Of a stretch of 64,000 nucleotides of DNA, positions 8,709 through 17,029 are shown piece after piece. A program made the position numbers and the translations under genes. This DNA comes from Sediminibacterium sp. (GTDB lineage Bacteria > Bacteroidota > Bacteroidia > B-17B0 > Aurantibacillaceae): the NCBI GenBank assembly GCA_030054095.1, contig JASGCO010000011.1:58722-122721 (forward strand), read 5' to 3'. Below the pieces are notes generated by a model. The model was not told the origin of the DNA. It made no database searches and saw only the letters and a list, made by a program, of their open reading frames with translations. The number at the start of each line of letters is the position of its first letter. Positions within the stretch are counted from its first letter, which is position 1.

Positions 8709-10370
8709 ATGGCAGGCGGTAAAGAAACCCCAAGGCAGAAGATGATCGGTATGATGTACCTCGTATTGACCGCTCTTCTGGCAATGAACGTATCTAAACA
8801 GATCTTAAAAGGTTATATTACTGTAAACGAGAGTATGGAAAAAAGTAAGAAAAATCTTACTGAAAACAACAAACGTATTACAGAGGCCTTTGAACATACA
8901 ATAAATGGTAACCCTGCTGCAAAGCCTTATTACGATAAAGCTAAAGAAGCTCAGGTTCAGATTGCAGATGTGGTAAAATATCTGGATGGACTTAAAAAGA
9001 TAGTGATCGAAGAAACCGAAAAAATCGGGAGCGGAGATACAGCTAATTTAAGGTATTTAGGTAAAATTGATGATTATGATGTTCCTACCCATGTTTTAAT
9101 TGGTAGCGATGCTTCTACTCCTGAAAATAAGCCAAATTCTGCCGTTGAGTTACAAACCAAAATGAATGCGTTGCACGACAAACTAACGGGAATGTTAGAT
9201 GCTATGCAGAAAGATGGGAAAACCAAATTACTGGATGATGATTATCAAAGCTTGAAAAAGAAAATTGGTTCTATTAAACCAGTGGATAGTGGAGCAGAAG
9301 AAGATGGTATTAAGTTGACCTGGCCGGTAGAAAATTTCTATCATTTGCCAATGGCGGCTGTTGTAACCAACTTAAACAAAATGCAGGCCGATCTTAAAAA
9401 CGTTGAAGCTGAAATTTTGCAGGTATTTAGTGGCGCAAGTGGTAAGTTAGCTATTAAGTTCGATAAACTGAGTGCTAAGGTGATTGCTCCTTCTTCATAC
9501 ATTCAGGCAGGTCAGCCGTATCGCGCGGACATCTTTTTAGCAGCCAGTTCAAGCGCGTTAAGCGATCCTACCATGATGGAAATTTTAGTAGGGGTAGATT
9601 CAGCAAGTGCCTCTAAAGGTGGTGCTTCAGGAAACAAGATCAAAATTGAAAACGGAATGGGTAAATACGAAGTTGGTACTGGTGGAGCTGGTTTACAGAA
9701 CTATCAGGGTGTAATCAAATTCAAAAAGCCAGATGGAACTTACGATTACTATCCTTTCAGTGGCGAATACATGGTAGCTCAGGCTGCTACAGCGGTTGAA
9801 CCTGAAAAGATGAATGTATTTTACATTGGTGTACCTAATCCGGTGATGATTTCAGCTGCTGGGGTAGCACCTACCGATGTTCAGGCTACTATTAGCGGAG
9901 GTGGTTGTAAATTGATTTCAAAAGGAAATGGTAAATATGAAGTAATGGCTTCTACACCAGGTGACGCTATTATTACCGTAAGTGCTAAAACTAAAGACGG
10001 TATGAAGCCACAAGGACCTCCTAAAAAATTCCGTGTAAAACGTATTCCTGATCCGGTAGCTAAAGTAGGTGGGAAAACCGGAAACGTGGATGTGAAAAAG
10101 ATAGAATTGGGTCAAATTGGTGGGGTTGGTGCTGAGTTAGCCGGATTTGATTTTGATGCCCGTTTTGTGGTAACCTCATTTGAATTAAGTGCTGTTGTAA
10201 AAGGCGCGTTAAAATCAGTAGTATGTCCGGGTAATAGTTTATCTGCTGAAGCCCGTTCTATATTAAACTCAGCAGGTGTAGGTAGTAAAATATTCTTTGA
10301 AAACGTTAAGGCTAAAGGGCCTGATGGAAGTGTACGTAATATTCCAGGCGTTACATTGAAAGTAAAATAA
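8709..10370 (+). CDS. gldM: T9SS/gliding motor protein GldM
   Basis: A 553-aa protein beginning MAGGKETPRQKMIGMMYLV, the very conserved GldM start. One transmembrane helix (about residues 13-30) is followed by a long periplasmic part: a helical region to about residue 230, then beta-rich domains. GldM spans the periplasm and transmits rotation from the GldL motor to the GldK/GldN ring. Length and order match the family. It is separated from gldN by only 6 bases, so the two are probably translated from one message. Confidence 0.96.
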   Translation: MAGGKETPRQKMIGMMYLVLTALLAMNVSKQILKGYITVNESMEKSKKNLTENNKRITEAFEHTINGNPAAKPYYDKAKEAQVQIADVVKYLDGLKKIVIEETEKIGSGDTANLRYLGKIDDYDVPTHVLIGSDASTPENKPNSAVELQTKMNALHDKLTGMLDAMQKDGKTKLLDDDYQSLKKKIGSIKPVDSGAEEDGIKLTWPVENFYHLPMAAVVTNLNKMQADLKNVEAEILQVFSGASGKLAIKFDKLSAKVIAPSSYIQAGQPYRADIFLAASSSALSDPTMMEILVGVDSASASKGGASGNKIKIENGMGKYEVGTGGAGLQNYQGVIKFKKPDGTYDYYPFSGEYMVAQAATAVEPEKMNVFYIGVPNPVMISAAGVAPTDVQATISGGGCKLISKGNGKYEVMASTPGDAIITVSAKTKDGMKPQGPPKKFRVKRIPDPVAKVGGKTGNVDVKKIELGQIGGVGAELAGFDFDARFVVTSFELSAVVKGALKSVVCPGNSLSAEARSILNSAGVGSKIFFENVKAKGPDGSVRNIPGVTLKVK

Positions 10371-10376
10371 TAAACT

Positions 10377-11213
10377 ATGAAACAGTACATTTTAGCCATA
10401 TTGGTTTGTTTATCCTTAGGGCTTTCAGCTCAGCAAGGGGTATTCCAGCCTGGCGATTACAGGGATGGAATTTATGACAAGGAAAACGCTGTAAACCGCC
10501 GTTTTATACCTTATACGTATCTGCGTGAAGCAGATGTGACATGGGAAAAACGCGTTTGGCGTGAAATTGATATGCGGGAAAAGGTAAACCAGCCCCTCTA
10601 TTATCCTGTAGAGATCGTAAATGGCAGAATGTCCTTATTTCAGGTTTTAGCGAAGTACATTTTAAATGGTCAATTATATGCTTTTCAGGATCAGGAATTT
10701 TTAATTCCTTTCGAAATTACGGCCATTAAAGATAAATTGAAAAAATGTGACTCCTTATCTCAATCCAGTTTTGATGAGGCAGGTAATGAAGTTATTACTA
10801 AAGTGTTTCAATGTGATTCCACCACAATTTATCGTCAAATCAGAGCTTATCAATTAAAGGAAGACTGGTTTTTTGACCGTCAGAAATCAGTATTGGAAGT
10901 ACGTATTATTGGTATGGGAGTTTATACGTATGATGAGGATAAGGAAGCCATGCGCGAACAGTTTTGGGTATATTTCCCGGCTTGCCGCCCTTTCTTTGCT
11001 AAACATGAAGTATTTAACACCAAAAATGACAGTGAACGCCGTACATTCGAAGATATTTTCTGGAAACGCCAGTTTAACAGTAAAATTGTAAAAGAGTCTA
11101 ATGTTTACGATCGTAGTGTAAGCGAATACTCAAAAGGTATTGATGCCTTATTAGAATCAGATCGTGTTAAAAACGACATCTTCCGTTGGGAACATGATTT
11201 ATGGCATTTTTAA
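10377..11213 (+). CDS. gldN: T9SS ring component GldN/PorN
   Basis: A 278-aa periplasmic protein with a signal peptide ending LGLSAQ (about residue 19). It carries the GldN pattern: DIYDKENAVNRRFIPYTYLR-like N-terminal block (here DGIYDKENAV and RRFIPYTYLRE), a VTWEKRVWREIDMREK segment, and a C-terminal FEDIFWKRQFNSKIVKESN block. GldN binds GldK to form the periplasmic ring. It is the last gene of the cluster and is followed after 16 bases by a strong terminator at 11230-11264, marking the operon end. Confidence 0.95.
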   Translation: MKQYILAILVCLSLGLSAQQGVFQPGDYRDGIYDKENAVNRRFIPYTYLREADVTWEKRVWREIDMREKVNQPLYYPVEIVNGRMSLFQVLAKYILNGQLYAFQDQEFLIPFEITAIKDKLKKCDSLSQSSFDEAGNEVITKVFQCDSTTIYRQIRAYQLKEDWFFDRQKSVLEVRIIGMGVYTYDEDKEAMREQFWVYFPACRPFFAKHEVFNTKNDSERRTFEDIFWKRQFNSKIVKESNVYDRSVSEYSKGIDALLESDRVKNDIFRWEHDLWHF

Positions 11214-11229
11214 TCTGAATGGAAATTAT

Positions 11230-11264
11230 AAAAATCCCCGGTTAATTTAGCCGGGGATTTTTTT
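11230..11264 (+). terminator. Terminator of the T9SS operon
   Basis: A perfect 12-bp stem (11230-11241 with 11251-11262, core ATCCCCGG) has a 9-nt loop and runs into a T tract. The A-rich 5' arm could also let it act on the minus strand for the convergent macro-domain gene that ends at 11293. Confidence 0.9.
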
Positions 11265-11292
11265 ATGACGTTAAATGTGGGTATGAGTTTAC

Positions 11293-11772
11293 CTATAAAT
11301 CATAGATATGTACTGGTATAAATTCAGCAGAAAGTGTGTTAATAATAATAGGTTCCATTTTATCCCAGGTGCCTCCTGCCAACCCACACCCAATACGAGG
11401 CATGTGAACCGAAGCATTTTGTTCTTTCGCAAAAGCCGCTACTTTGCCTAATCCAGTGGCTATTGCTTCATAACGAATAGGAGGTATGTGCTGCAATAAA
11501 CCCCGGCGAATGAGGTCGTGCTGACCAATAATATTTGCTACCCATATATCATTTTCAACGTTTACATACTGAACCTCTCCGAGTGCAAATTGCTTATTGC
11601 GTTTATACCAGTCTCTGTACTGTATCTCGGGTTCTTGCCAGTGCCTGGAGAGTGCCAGAACAAATCCTTTGCCCCAGCCGCCCACATCGTTACAGATGTG
11701 AACGATTAGTTTATTTCCCGGAAGGGGTGGGTGAGTAGCATCGCCTTTCAGATAGTTGGGAAGTAGAATCAC
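11293..11772 (-). CDS. Macro-domain protein (probable ADP-ribose binding or hydrolysis)
   Basis: A 159-aa stand-alone macro domain. Family landmarks are the N-terminal GDAT strand, the HICNDVGGWGKGFVLALS loop that binds the distal ribose and diphosphate, and the MPRIGCGLAGGTWDKM motif near the C terminus. Related proteins remove ADP-ribose from proteins or nucleic acids, or process ADP-ribose-1''-phosphate. The glycine-rich loops are intact, so binding is likely; the specific reaction is not readable. It lies 14 bases downstream of the Fic gene on the same strand and is probably cotranscribed with it, an unusual pairing of two modification-related proteins. Confidence 0.87.
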   Translation of the reverse strand: MILLPNYLKGDATHPPLPGNKLIVHICNDVGGWGKGFVLALSRHWQEPEIQYRDWYKRNKQFALGEVQYVNVENDIWVANIIGQHDLIRRGLLQHIPPIRYEAIATGLGKVAAFAKEQNASVHMPRIGCGLAGGTWDKMEPIIINTLSAEFIPVHIYDL

Positions 11773-11786
11773 ATCAAAATATAAGG

Positions 11787-13211
11787 TTATCTAATACCAT
11801 TTTTTTTGGTGTGGAAATCAATGTGTTCATAGATTGTATTTCCTAAAGATTTTATGATAAAATCAATTTCTGCTTTAGTTAGCGGTTGGTGTAATAATTT
11901 TTCAGTGTACTCTTTTATTGTTTTATTCCCCGATTCTGAAATTGTTTTATTCCCCGATTCTGAAAAAATATCATAATGAACAATATAACTTAGGTGCTTA
12001 AGTTCTATGCTAAAACCATAATTGCATCCAAAGCTTTTTAACCCTGCTTTTTTTAAAGAACCATAAAATGAAGTAAATGAAATTTTAAGTTCGTTAGCAA
12101 GCCGAATATTGTCAATATTAGCATGGCATTTTTGACGTAATTCTTCTATTACAGATTTACTATCTGACTCGGAAAATCTTACAAATCCACCACCATTATT
12201 AATAACTATGGAGTGGCCAGGTTCGGTAAAAAAACGATTAAATTTTTTAACTATTGGAATAGCTTCTGATAGTAGTTCACTTATCCAGCCATCGTACATT
12301 TTAAAAAACACTTCTGCGCTAAAGTGCTCTTTAATTTCATTTTCAGGATCTACTGCACTTAGCTCTTTTTCTAATAGCAATATTTTCTTATCCAGATCAT
12401 CTGCTTCTTCAATATCGTTTCCGGCAATAGCGTCTAATACTAATTGTTGTGATGCTAACAATTGATGACACATAAATTCCAGATATAAATCTTCGGAACC
12501 TCCGTAAGCCTGTATGTCCGCCAGATAGCGATTGTATTTTTCCTTATCAGTAATCTTTATAATAACAGGAGGAAATCCGAAATTGATTAAGATAAGGTTG
12601 CTTAAAATGCGCGCAGTACGCCCATTCCCATCGTAAAAGGGATGAATAGATACGTATTTTAAATGAAACTGAAAGGCAAGGATACCAGGATGTAATGCTT
12701 TACTGTTTTTATTTCTGACCAAATCATATTGGGTATTTACCCAATTGATTAACTTATGCATTTCTTCCTTTACTTCGGTGTGTGAAACGAAATCAAATTT
12801 TTCTCCTTTGTAATTAATGAGATGATTGTTTTCAGTCTTCCATTCCCCTATTTTTTTTTGTTTATCAGGAGTTTCCTCGTTAATAATGGCTTTATGTATA
12901 TCTTTTATTCGCTTTTCAGAAAGATTCAATTCTCCTTTTCCGATTCGCAAAATATCAGTGATAATCTTATCGTGCCCTCTGATCTCAATTACATCTTTCA
13001 GCGGTTTCCCTTCCACTGTAATGTTATTGATCATGACACTTCGTGTTTCCTGCCGTGTTAACGAATTGCCTTCAATAGCATTGGAATGATAATTCCAGTC
13101 TAATCTGAATTTATAAGTGATTCTTTTTAGTGTTTCTTCACTTAATTTGCCAAAGGAATCAATCTTTTCCTGAATTAAATCGACCTGATTTAGTAAATCT
13201 TTAAGTACCAT
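11787..13211 (-). CDS. Fic-family protein (predicted AMP transferase)
   Basis: A 474-aa Fic protein. The catalytic motif HPFYDGNGRTAR (H190-R201) is complete. An inhibitory helix of the (S/T)xxxE(G/N) type lies upstream as SNAIEG (S43, E47, G48), which makes it an N-terminally autoinhibited (class II) Fic protein. Such enzymes transfer AMP from ATP to a target hydroxyl. Residues after about 250 form a long helical C-terminal region; a segment near 350-395 (ELRQKCHANIDNIRLANEL) may be a winged-helix-type DNA- or protein-binding part. An exact 24-bp tandem duplication at 11917-11964 adds a second copy of SESGNKTI. The gene sits directly upstream of the macro-domain gene. The target is unknown. 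Confidence 0.9.
   Translation of the reverse strand: MVLKDLLNQVDLIQEKIDSFGKLSEETLKRITYKFRLDWNYHSNAIEGNSLTRQETRSVMINNITVEGKPLKDVIEIRGHDKIITDILRIGKGELNLSEKRIKDIHKAIINEETPDKQKKIGEWKTENNHLINYKGEKFDFVSHTEVKEEMHKLINWVNTQYDLVRNKNSKALHPGILAFQFHLKYVSIHPFYDGNGRTARILSNLILINFGFPPVIIKITDKEKYNRYLADIQAYGGSEDLYLEFMCHQLLASQQLVLDAIAGNDIEEADDLDKKILLLEKELSAVDPENEIKEHFSAEVFFKMYDGWISELLSEAIPIVKKFNRFFTEPGHSIVINNGGGFVRFSESDSKSVIEELRQKCHANIDNIRLANELKISFTSFYGSLKKAGLKSFGCNYGFSIELKHLSYIVHYDIFSESGNKTISESGNKTIKEYTEKLLHQPLTKAEIDFIIKSLGNTIYEHIDFHTKKNGIR
11917..11964 (-). repeat. Exact 24-bp tandem duplication inside the Fic gene
   Basis: Bases 11917-11940 and 11941-11964 are identical. The duplication keeps frame and encodes two copies of SESGNKTI in the C-terminal linker. 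It looks like a recent slippage or unequal-crossover event. Confidence 0.9.
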
Positions 13212-13279
13212 TTTAATTAAATAGTTCTTAACTAAGTTACATTATTTTTTAGACTAATGTATATGTAAATCTCGTTATC

Positions 13280-14416
13280 TTACCCTTCCACTTGCTTCAG
13301 TACCTGTTCTACTTCAAAAGGTAACCGTTTAGTACGGTCAATAAATCCACCGCCTACTAAATCGTCGCCCTCGTAAAATACGCAACTTTGCCCCGGCGCA
13401 ATACTTAATACGGGCTTATGAAAAATAACATCCAGCTTATTGCCAAACTGATTAATAGTGGCCATTGTTCCGAAATCCTTGTAACGGATTTTAGTTAAGG
13501 CGTTAAAGTCATCAGGCACTTTTTCATATTTAATCAGGTTAAAATCGCGCACCTGTAAATTCACGGCCATTAAATCTTCTTTATTGCCCAGTACAACCGT
13601 ATTCGTTTCCGGAATAATTTCTTTCACAAATACGGGTTCGCCCAAGGCTACTTCCAAACCTTTACGTTGCCCGATGGTATAAAAAGGATAACCCCGGTGC
13701 GTCCCTATTTTTTTGCCCTGAAACATCAAATCGCCGCCATCTACCTTAGCTTCCAGCTCGGGCTGACGGTGCTTTAAAAAGGCTCGGTAATCGTTATCAG
13801 GTACAAAACAAATATCGTAACTCTCGCTTTTATTCGCTAAATCAATAAATCCTGCTTCCTTGGCCATTTTTTTAATTTCCGTTTTACGGTAACCGCCCAA
13901 AGGAAACATGGTGCGTTTCAGGTTTTCCTGCGATAAGCCCCACAATACGTAGGTCTGATCTTTTGTATGATCTAAGCCCTTATAAATAATGGTGCGGTTG
14001 TTCTCTTCACGTAGGCGCGCGTAGTGCCCGGTAGCAATAAACTCGCAGTCCAGCATGTTGGCGCGTTTTAAAAGCGCGTCCCACTTAATGTGCGTGTTAC
14101 ATAGCACACAGGGATTAGGTGTACGCCCGGCCAGATATTCTTCTACAAAGTTATTAATGATGCTTTCACCGAATTCGGCACGTATATCCAGAATTAAATG
14201 CGGGAAACCGAATGTAACCGCCATATTGCGGGCATCGTTAATGCTATCCAGACTGCAACAGCCCGTTTCGCGGTCGCTTGAGCCTGAACTTTCATAATCC
14301 CATGTTTTCATGGTAATGCCAATTACCTCATAGCCCTGCTCGTGTAACATCATCGCCGTTACACTGCTATCTATCCCGCCACTCATGGCTACCAGAACTT
14401 TTCCGTGTTTACTCAT
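13280..14416 (-). CDS. mnmA: tRNA-specific 2-thiouridylase MnmA
   Basis: A 378-aa MnmA/TrmU, which adds sulfur to the wobble uridine (U34) of tRNAs for Lys, Glu and Gln, using ATP and a persulfide relay. The ATP PP-loop is AMSGGIDSSV (residues 10-19). The two redox cysteines are C106 in CVLCNTHIKW and C203 in SYDICFVPD. TGHYAR and the C-terminal beta-barrel domain are present, and length is normal. It starts 7 bases after the YwqK-like gene on the same strand and is probably in a shared transcript running down from recQ. It acts in the cytosol and is a housekeeping gene. Confidence 0.95.
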   Translation of the reverse strand: MSKHGKVLVAMSGGIDSSVTAMMLHEQGYEVIGITMKTWDYESSGSSDRETGCCSLDSINDARNMAVTFGFPHLILDIRAEFGESIINNFVEEYLAGRTPNPCVLCNTHIKWDALLKRANMLDCEFIATGHYARLREENNRTIIYKGLDHTKDQTYVLWGLSQENLKRTMFPLGGYRKTEIKKMAKEAGFIDLANKSESYDICFVPDNDYRAFLKHRQPELEAKVDGGDLMFQGKKIGTHRGYPFYTIGQRKGLEVALGEPVFVKEIIPETNTVVLGNKEDLMAVNLQVRDFNLIKYEKVPDDFNALTKIRYKDFGTMATINQFGNKLDVIFHKPVLSIAPGQSCVFYEGDDLVGGGFIDRTKRLPFEVEQVLKQVEG

Positions 14417-14423
14417 GTCAGGT

Positions 14424-15188
14424 TTATTTTCCGTTTTTTTTACCGGGTGTATTTTTTCCTTTCGGATTATTCTCTGGTTTAACAGTTGAATCCGCTATTT
14501 TGTTTTTTAGAAAAAACGTTTCCGTTTCTTTTTTAGAGGCTAAGACCCCATCTTTGTACAATTCCTTATCTTTTACTTTTCCATCTTTTTCCCTGTAAAT
14601 CCACGGGCCGTTTTTAAGGCCATTTTTGAAAAAACCGGTAGCCGCCGCTATACCATTGGGAAAATAGTAACTCACTTTTCCTTCTTTTTTCCCATCCGCA
14701 AAATTGCCCTCCGCTTTTACGGTTTTACCGTCAAAATACTCCTTAAACGGACCATGTTCCACATCCAGTTTGTAGTGCTTTTCTTCCGATACTTTCCCAT
14801 CCGGATAATACACAAAACACTTACCGTTGCGTTTCCCCATGGCATATACATCTTTACTGATGAGTACGCCACTTTCGTCGTAATACAACCAGATGCTGTC
14901 TTTTATTTCGTTAATGTATTTACCTTCAGCCATACGTTTTCCACCGGAGTGGTACAAGCGGGCATAGGCTATTTTTCCGCCTTCCCGGAAATCCATAATG
15001 GCTTTAACGCTATCATTGGGGTAATAGTATTTGAATTTCCCTACCGGTTTATCGTTTTTAAACTCACCTTCGTAAATAAGCTTGTTTGTTTTTTCGTCTT
15101 TCTTTTTGATGTAACCGTTTTTAGGCCCTTGTGAAAAACAGATTGCGGGTATAAGCAGAAATGCTAAAATAGATATAATGGGTTTCAT
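14424..15188 (-). CDS. Secreted YwqK/MORN-like repeat protein
   Basis: About 254 aa, made of tandem short repeats of the YwqK/MORN type (G.W.YY..G, visible for example as KFKYYYPND, SIWLYYDESG, KCFVYYPDG, KVSYYFPNG, GPWIYREKDG). The chosen start is the ATG at 15188, because it begins an ordinary signal peptide (MKPIISILAFLL...CFSQ); an upstream ATG at 15227 would add 13 residues before it. The C-terminal tail is Lys/Pro/Asn-rich and probably disordered. Databases often label this family as toxin-antitoxin YwqK antitoxin, but nothing here suggests an antitoxin. A periplasmic or surface location is inferred; the function is unknown. Confidence 0.8.
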   Translation of the reverse strand: MKPIISILAFLLIPAICFSQGPKNGYIKKKDEKTNKLIYEGEFKNDKPVGKFKYYYPNDSVKAIMDFREGGKIAYARLYHSGGKRMAEGKYINEIKDSIWLYYDESGVLISKDVYAMGKRNGKCFVYYPDGKVSEEKHYKLDVEHGPFKEYFDGKTVKAEGNFADGKKEGKVSYYFPNGIAAATGFFKNGLKNGPWIYREKDGKVKDKELYKDGVLASKKETETFFLKNKIADSTVKPENNPKGKNTPGKKNGK

Positions 15189-15241
15189 ACAGAGCATAAT
15201 AATGAAAAACAGACTGTAAAGATACAACGTTTCGATGTATT

Positions 15242-17029
15242 TTATTCAATCACCAAATGGTACTGGTACGTGTGGGTTTTGTAAGTGATTTTTAAAAAAT
15301 AGGTGCCATTGGCCCAGGAACCCGTGTTTATAACGCTAATGGGATTAAATGCTTGATTTTGAGTGTAAATAACCCTTCCCAGCTGATCTGAAATTTCAAT
15401 TTTTTTAACGTTGGTAGCGTCAGCAAAACGTAATTGTACCATCTGATGCGCGGGATTCGGGAAAACGCCGGGGGCTTCCGTTGCCGTATATTCCGTTAAC
15501 CCGATTGCCGGGTTAATCAGAAATGTATCGCGCAGGCAATTCAAACTGTCAGTTACATACACCACGGTGCTGGTTCCTATACTGTAAGAGATCTGAGGGG
15601 TAAACTGATTTAATCCAAGCCAGTTATAAGTGCCATGCCAGGAAGCGCTGAGTATCTGCGGACTTACGGTACTGGTAATGGTGGTTTTACGGTTAACGTG
15701 TTTAAAAATGGTAAAGCGATCTTTAATGGTAGAGTCGGCACTGTAATACCAGGCCTGTAGTTTGTTGTCTTCCACTTCAAAAAACAAGGCCCCGTTTCCA
15801 TTTGCCTGACTAAATGGAAGCGCCTCGTGTGGATAAGTTGCCTGCCCGGATCCATTTTTTCCGGCGGCACCGGCCACCGCGTAAACTGTACCTTTAGCCA
15901 TTGAACCATTTTTTACATACGGACACGAATTCGGTGTTCCGTTGTAAAACGCGCTGCTGCTATCTTTGCAGTGCAATGGTTTGGAAAACGTACTTTCTGA
16001 TCCGGTATGACCATTTAAGAGGTAACTGCGCTCATAATTATGACTGTGACCGTTCAGTACCAGATCCACTCCAAAACGATCGAACAGTTCAATCATATTC
16101 TCGCGTAAGGTAACCAGATCGGTTTCTGTGTCGCTGTTATGCGTCCCCATTGTATACGGCGGATGATGAAAATAAAGAATGGTCCAGTCTTGCGTATTGC
16201 TTGCCAGATCTTGTTTCAGCCAGGTGTACTGATCGCTTAACGTGTCATAAAGATGGTAATTGCTACCAGGCTCGGTACCATAACTGTCCAGCGACACAAA
16301 GTGAACGTTACCATAATTGTAAGAATAATACTCTTTATGCTGTGAGGCCAAACCACCCGCCTCGGCAAGTTGAGGGGTTTTAAACGTAGCGTAGTACGTA
16401 ATGTTGTGATCCCATCCGCCATTATTCGCGTAATCATGATTACCGGGAGCCGGATAAATGCAGGAATAAGGGAAAAAGAAACGGTTTTGATACGGTCCGA
16501 AAAAATTAGTAATGTACTCGGTATCCGTGCCACTTTCATAGGCATTGTCGCCTAAAAGTAAAATACCGTTCAGGTACTGAGTGCCTAGTTTATAGCGGAG
16601 CATGTCTCTCACCTTAGCCTGTTCCGCGTATCCCGATCCGCAATCGCCCATAGCCAGAAACCGGAGTTTTTGTTTACTGCCATAGGGTGGAGGAGTCGTA
16701 AAATAAAACGTATCAGTGCTTAATGTGGCTCCGTTAGAATGAATGGTATAATAGTAGGTAGTGTTGGGTTGTAAAGCCGACAGCAATACAAAATGCTGGG
16801 ATACCGAACCAGACTGAACGCTTTGTAAATGTAAATTAAACCGGTTCGTGCTATATTTTACCTTTGAGTCCCGTAAACTGTCGGTTCGCCAGCATACATA
16901 CATCTGGTTAGGGGTTCCCTGTTGCAGATAAGGGCCATATACGAGTAGTTGCGCCAAAGGCTTCATCGCCAGCACTATAAAAAAAACAAGCAAAGCAGAT
17001 TTAAGACGCAACATAAAAAATAGCTTCAT
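15242..17029 (-). CDS. Secreted purple-acid-phosphatase-like metallophosphoesterase with T9SS sorting domain
   Basis: About 595 aa. After a signal peptide comes a fibronectin-like N-terminal domain (YGPYLQQGTPNQMYVCWRT, as in purple acid phosphatases). The calcineurin-like metal-binding blocks follow: AMGDCGSG, LLGDNAYESG, PGNHDYANN, YFHHPPY and NGHSHNYERSY. These supply the Asp, Asn and His ligands of a dinuclear metal centre. A beta-rich region and a T9SS type A domain (FPNPAHQM to YQYHLVIE) end the protein. Start candidates are 17053, 17029 and 17014; 17029 gives a compact signal peptide. All overlap the recQ stop region, so translation is probably coupled to recQ. It is likely a surface or secreted phosphatase; the substrate is unknown. 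Confidence 0.9.
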   Translation of the reverse strand: MKLFFMLRLKSALLVFFIVLAMKPLAQLLVYGPYLQQGTPNQMYVCWRTDSLRDSKVKYSTNRFNLHLQSVQSGSVSQHFVLLSALQPNTTYYYTIHSNGATLSTDTFYFTTPPPYGSKQKLRFLAMGDCGSGYAEQAKVRDMLRYKLGTQYLNGILLLGDNAYESGTDTEYITNFFGPYQNRFFFPYSCIYPAPGNHDYANNGGWDHNITYYATFKTPQLAEAGGLASQHKEYYSYNYGNVHFVSLDSYGTEPGSNYHLYDTLSDQYTWLKQDLASNTQDWTILYFHHPPYTMGTHNSDTETDLVTLRENMIELFDRFGVDLVLNGHSHNYERSYLLNGHTGSESTFSKPLHCKDSSSAFYNGTPNSCPYVKNGSMAKGTVYAVAGAAGKNGSGQATYPHEALPFSQANGNGALFFEVEDNKLQAWYYSADSTIKDRFTIFKHVNRKTTITSTVSPQILSASWHGTYNWLGLNQFTPQISYSIGTSTVVYVTDSLNCLRDTFLINPAIGLTEYTATEAPGVFPNPAHQMVQLRFADATNVKKIEISDQLGRVIYTQNQAFNPISVINTGSWANGTYFLKITYKTHTYQYHLVIE

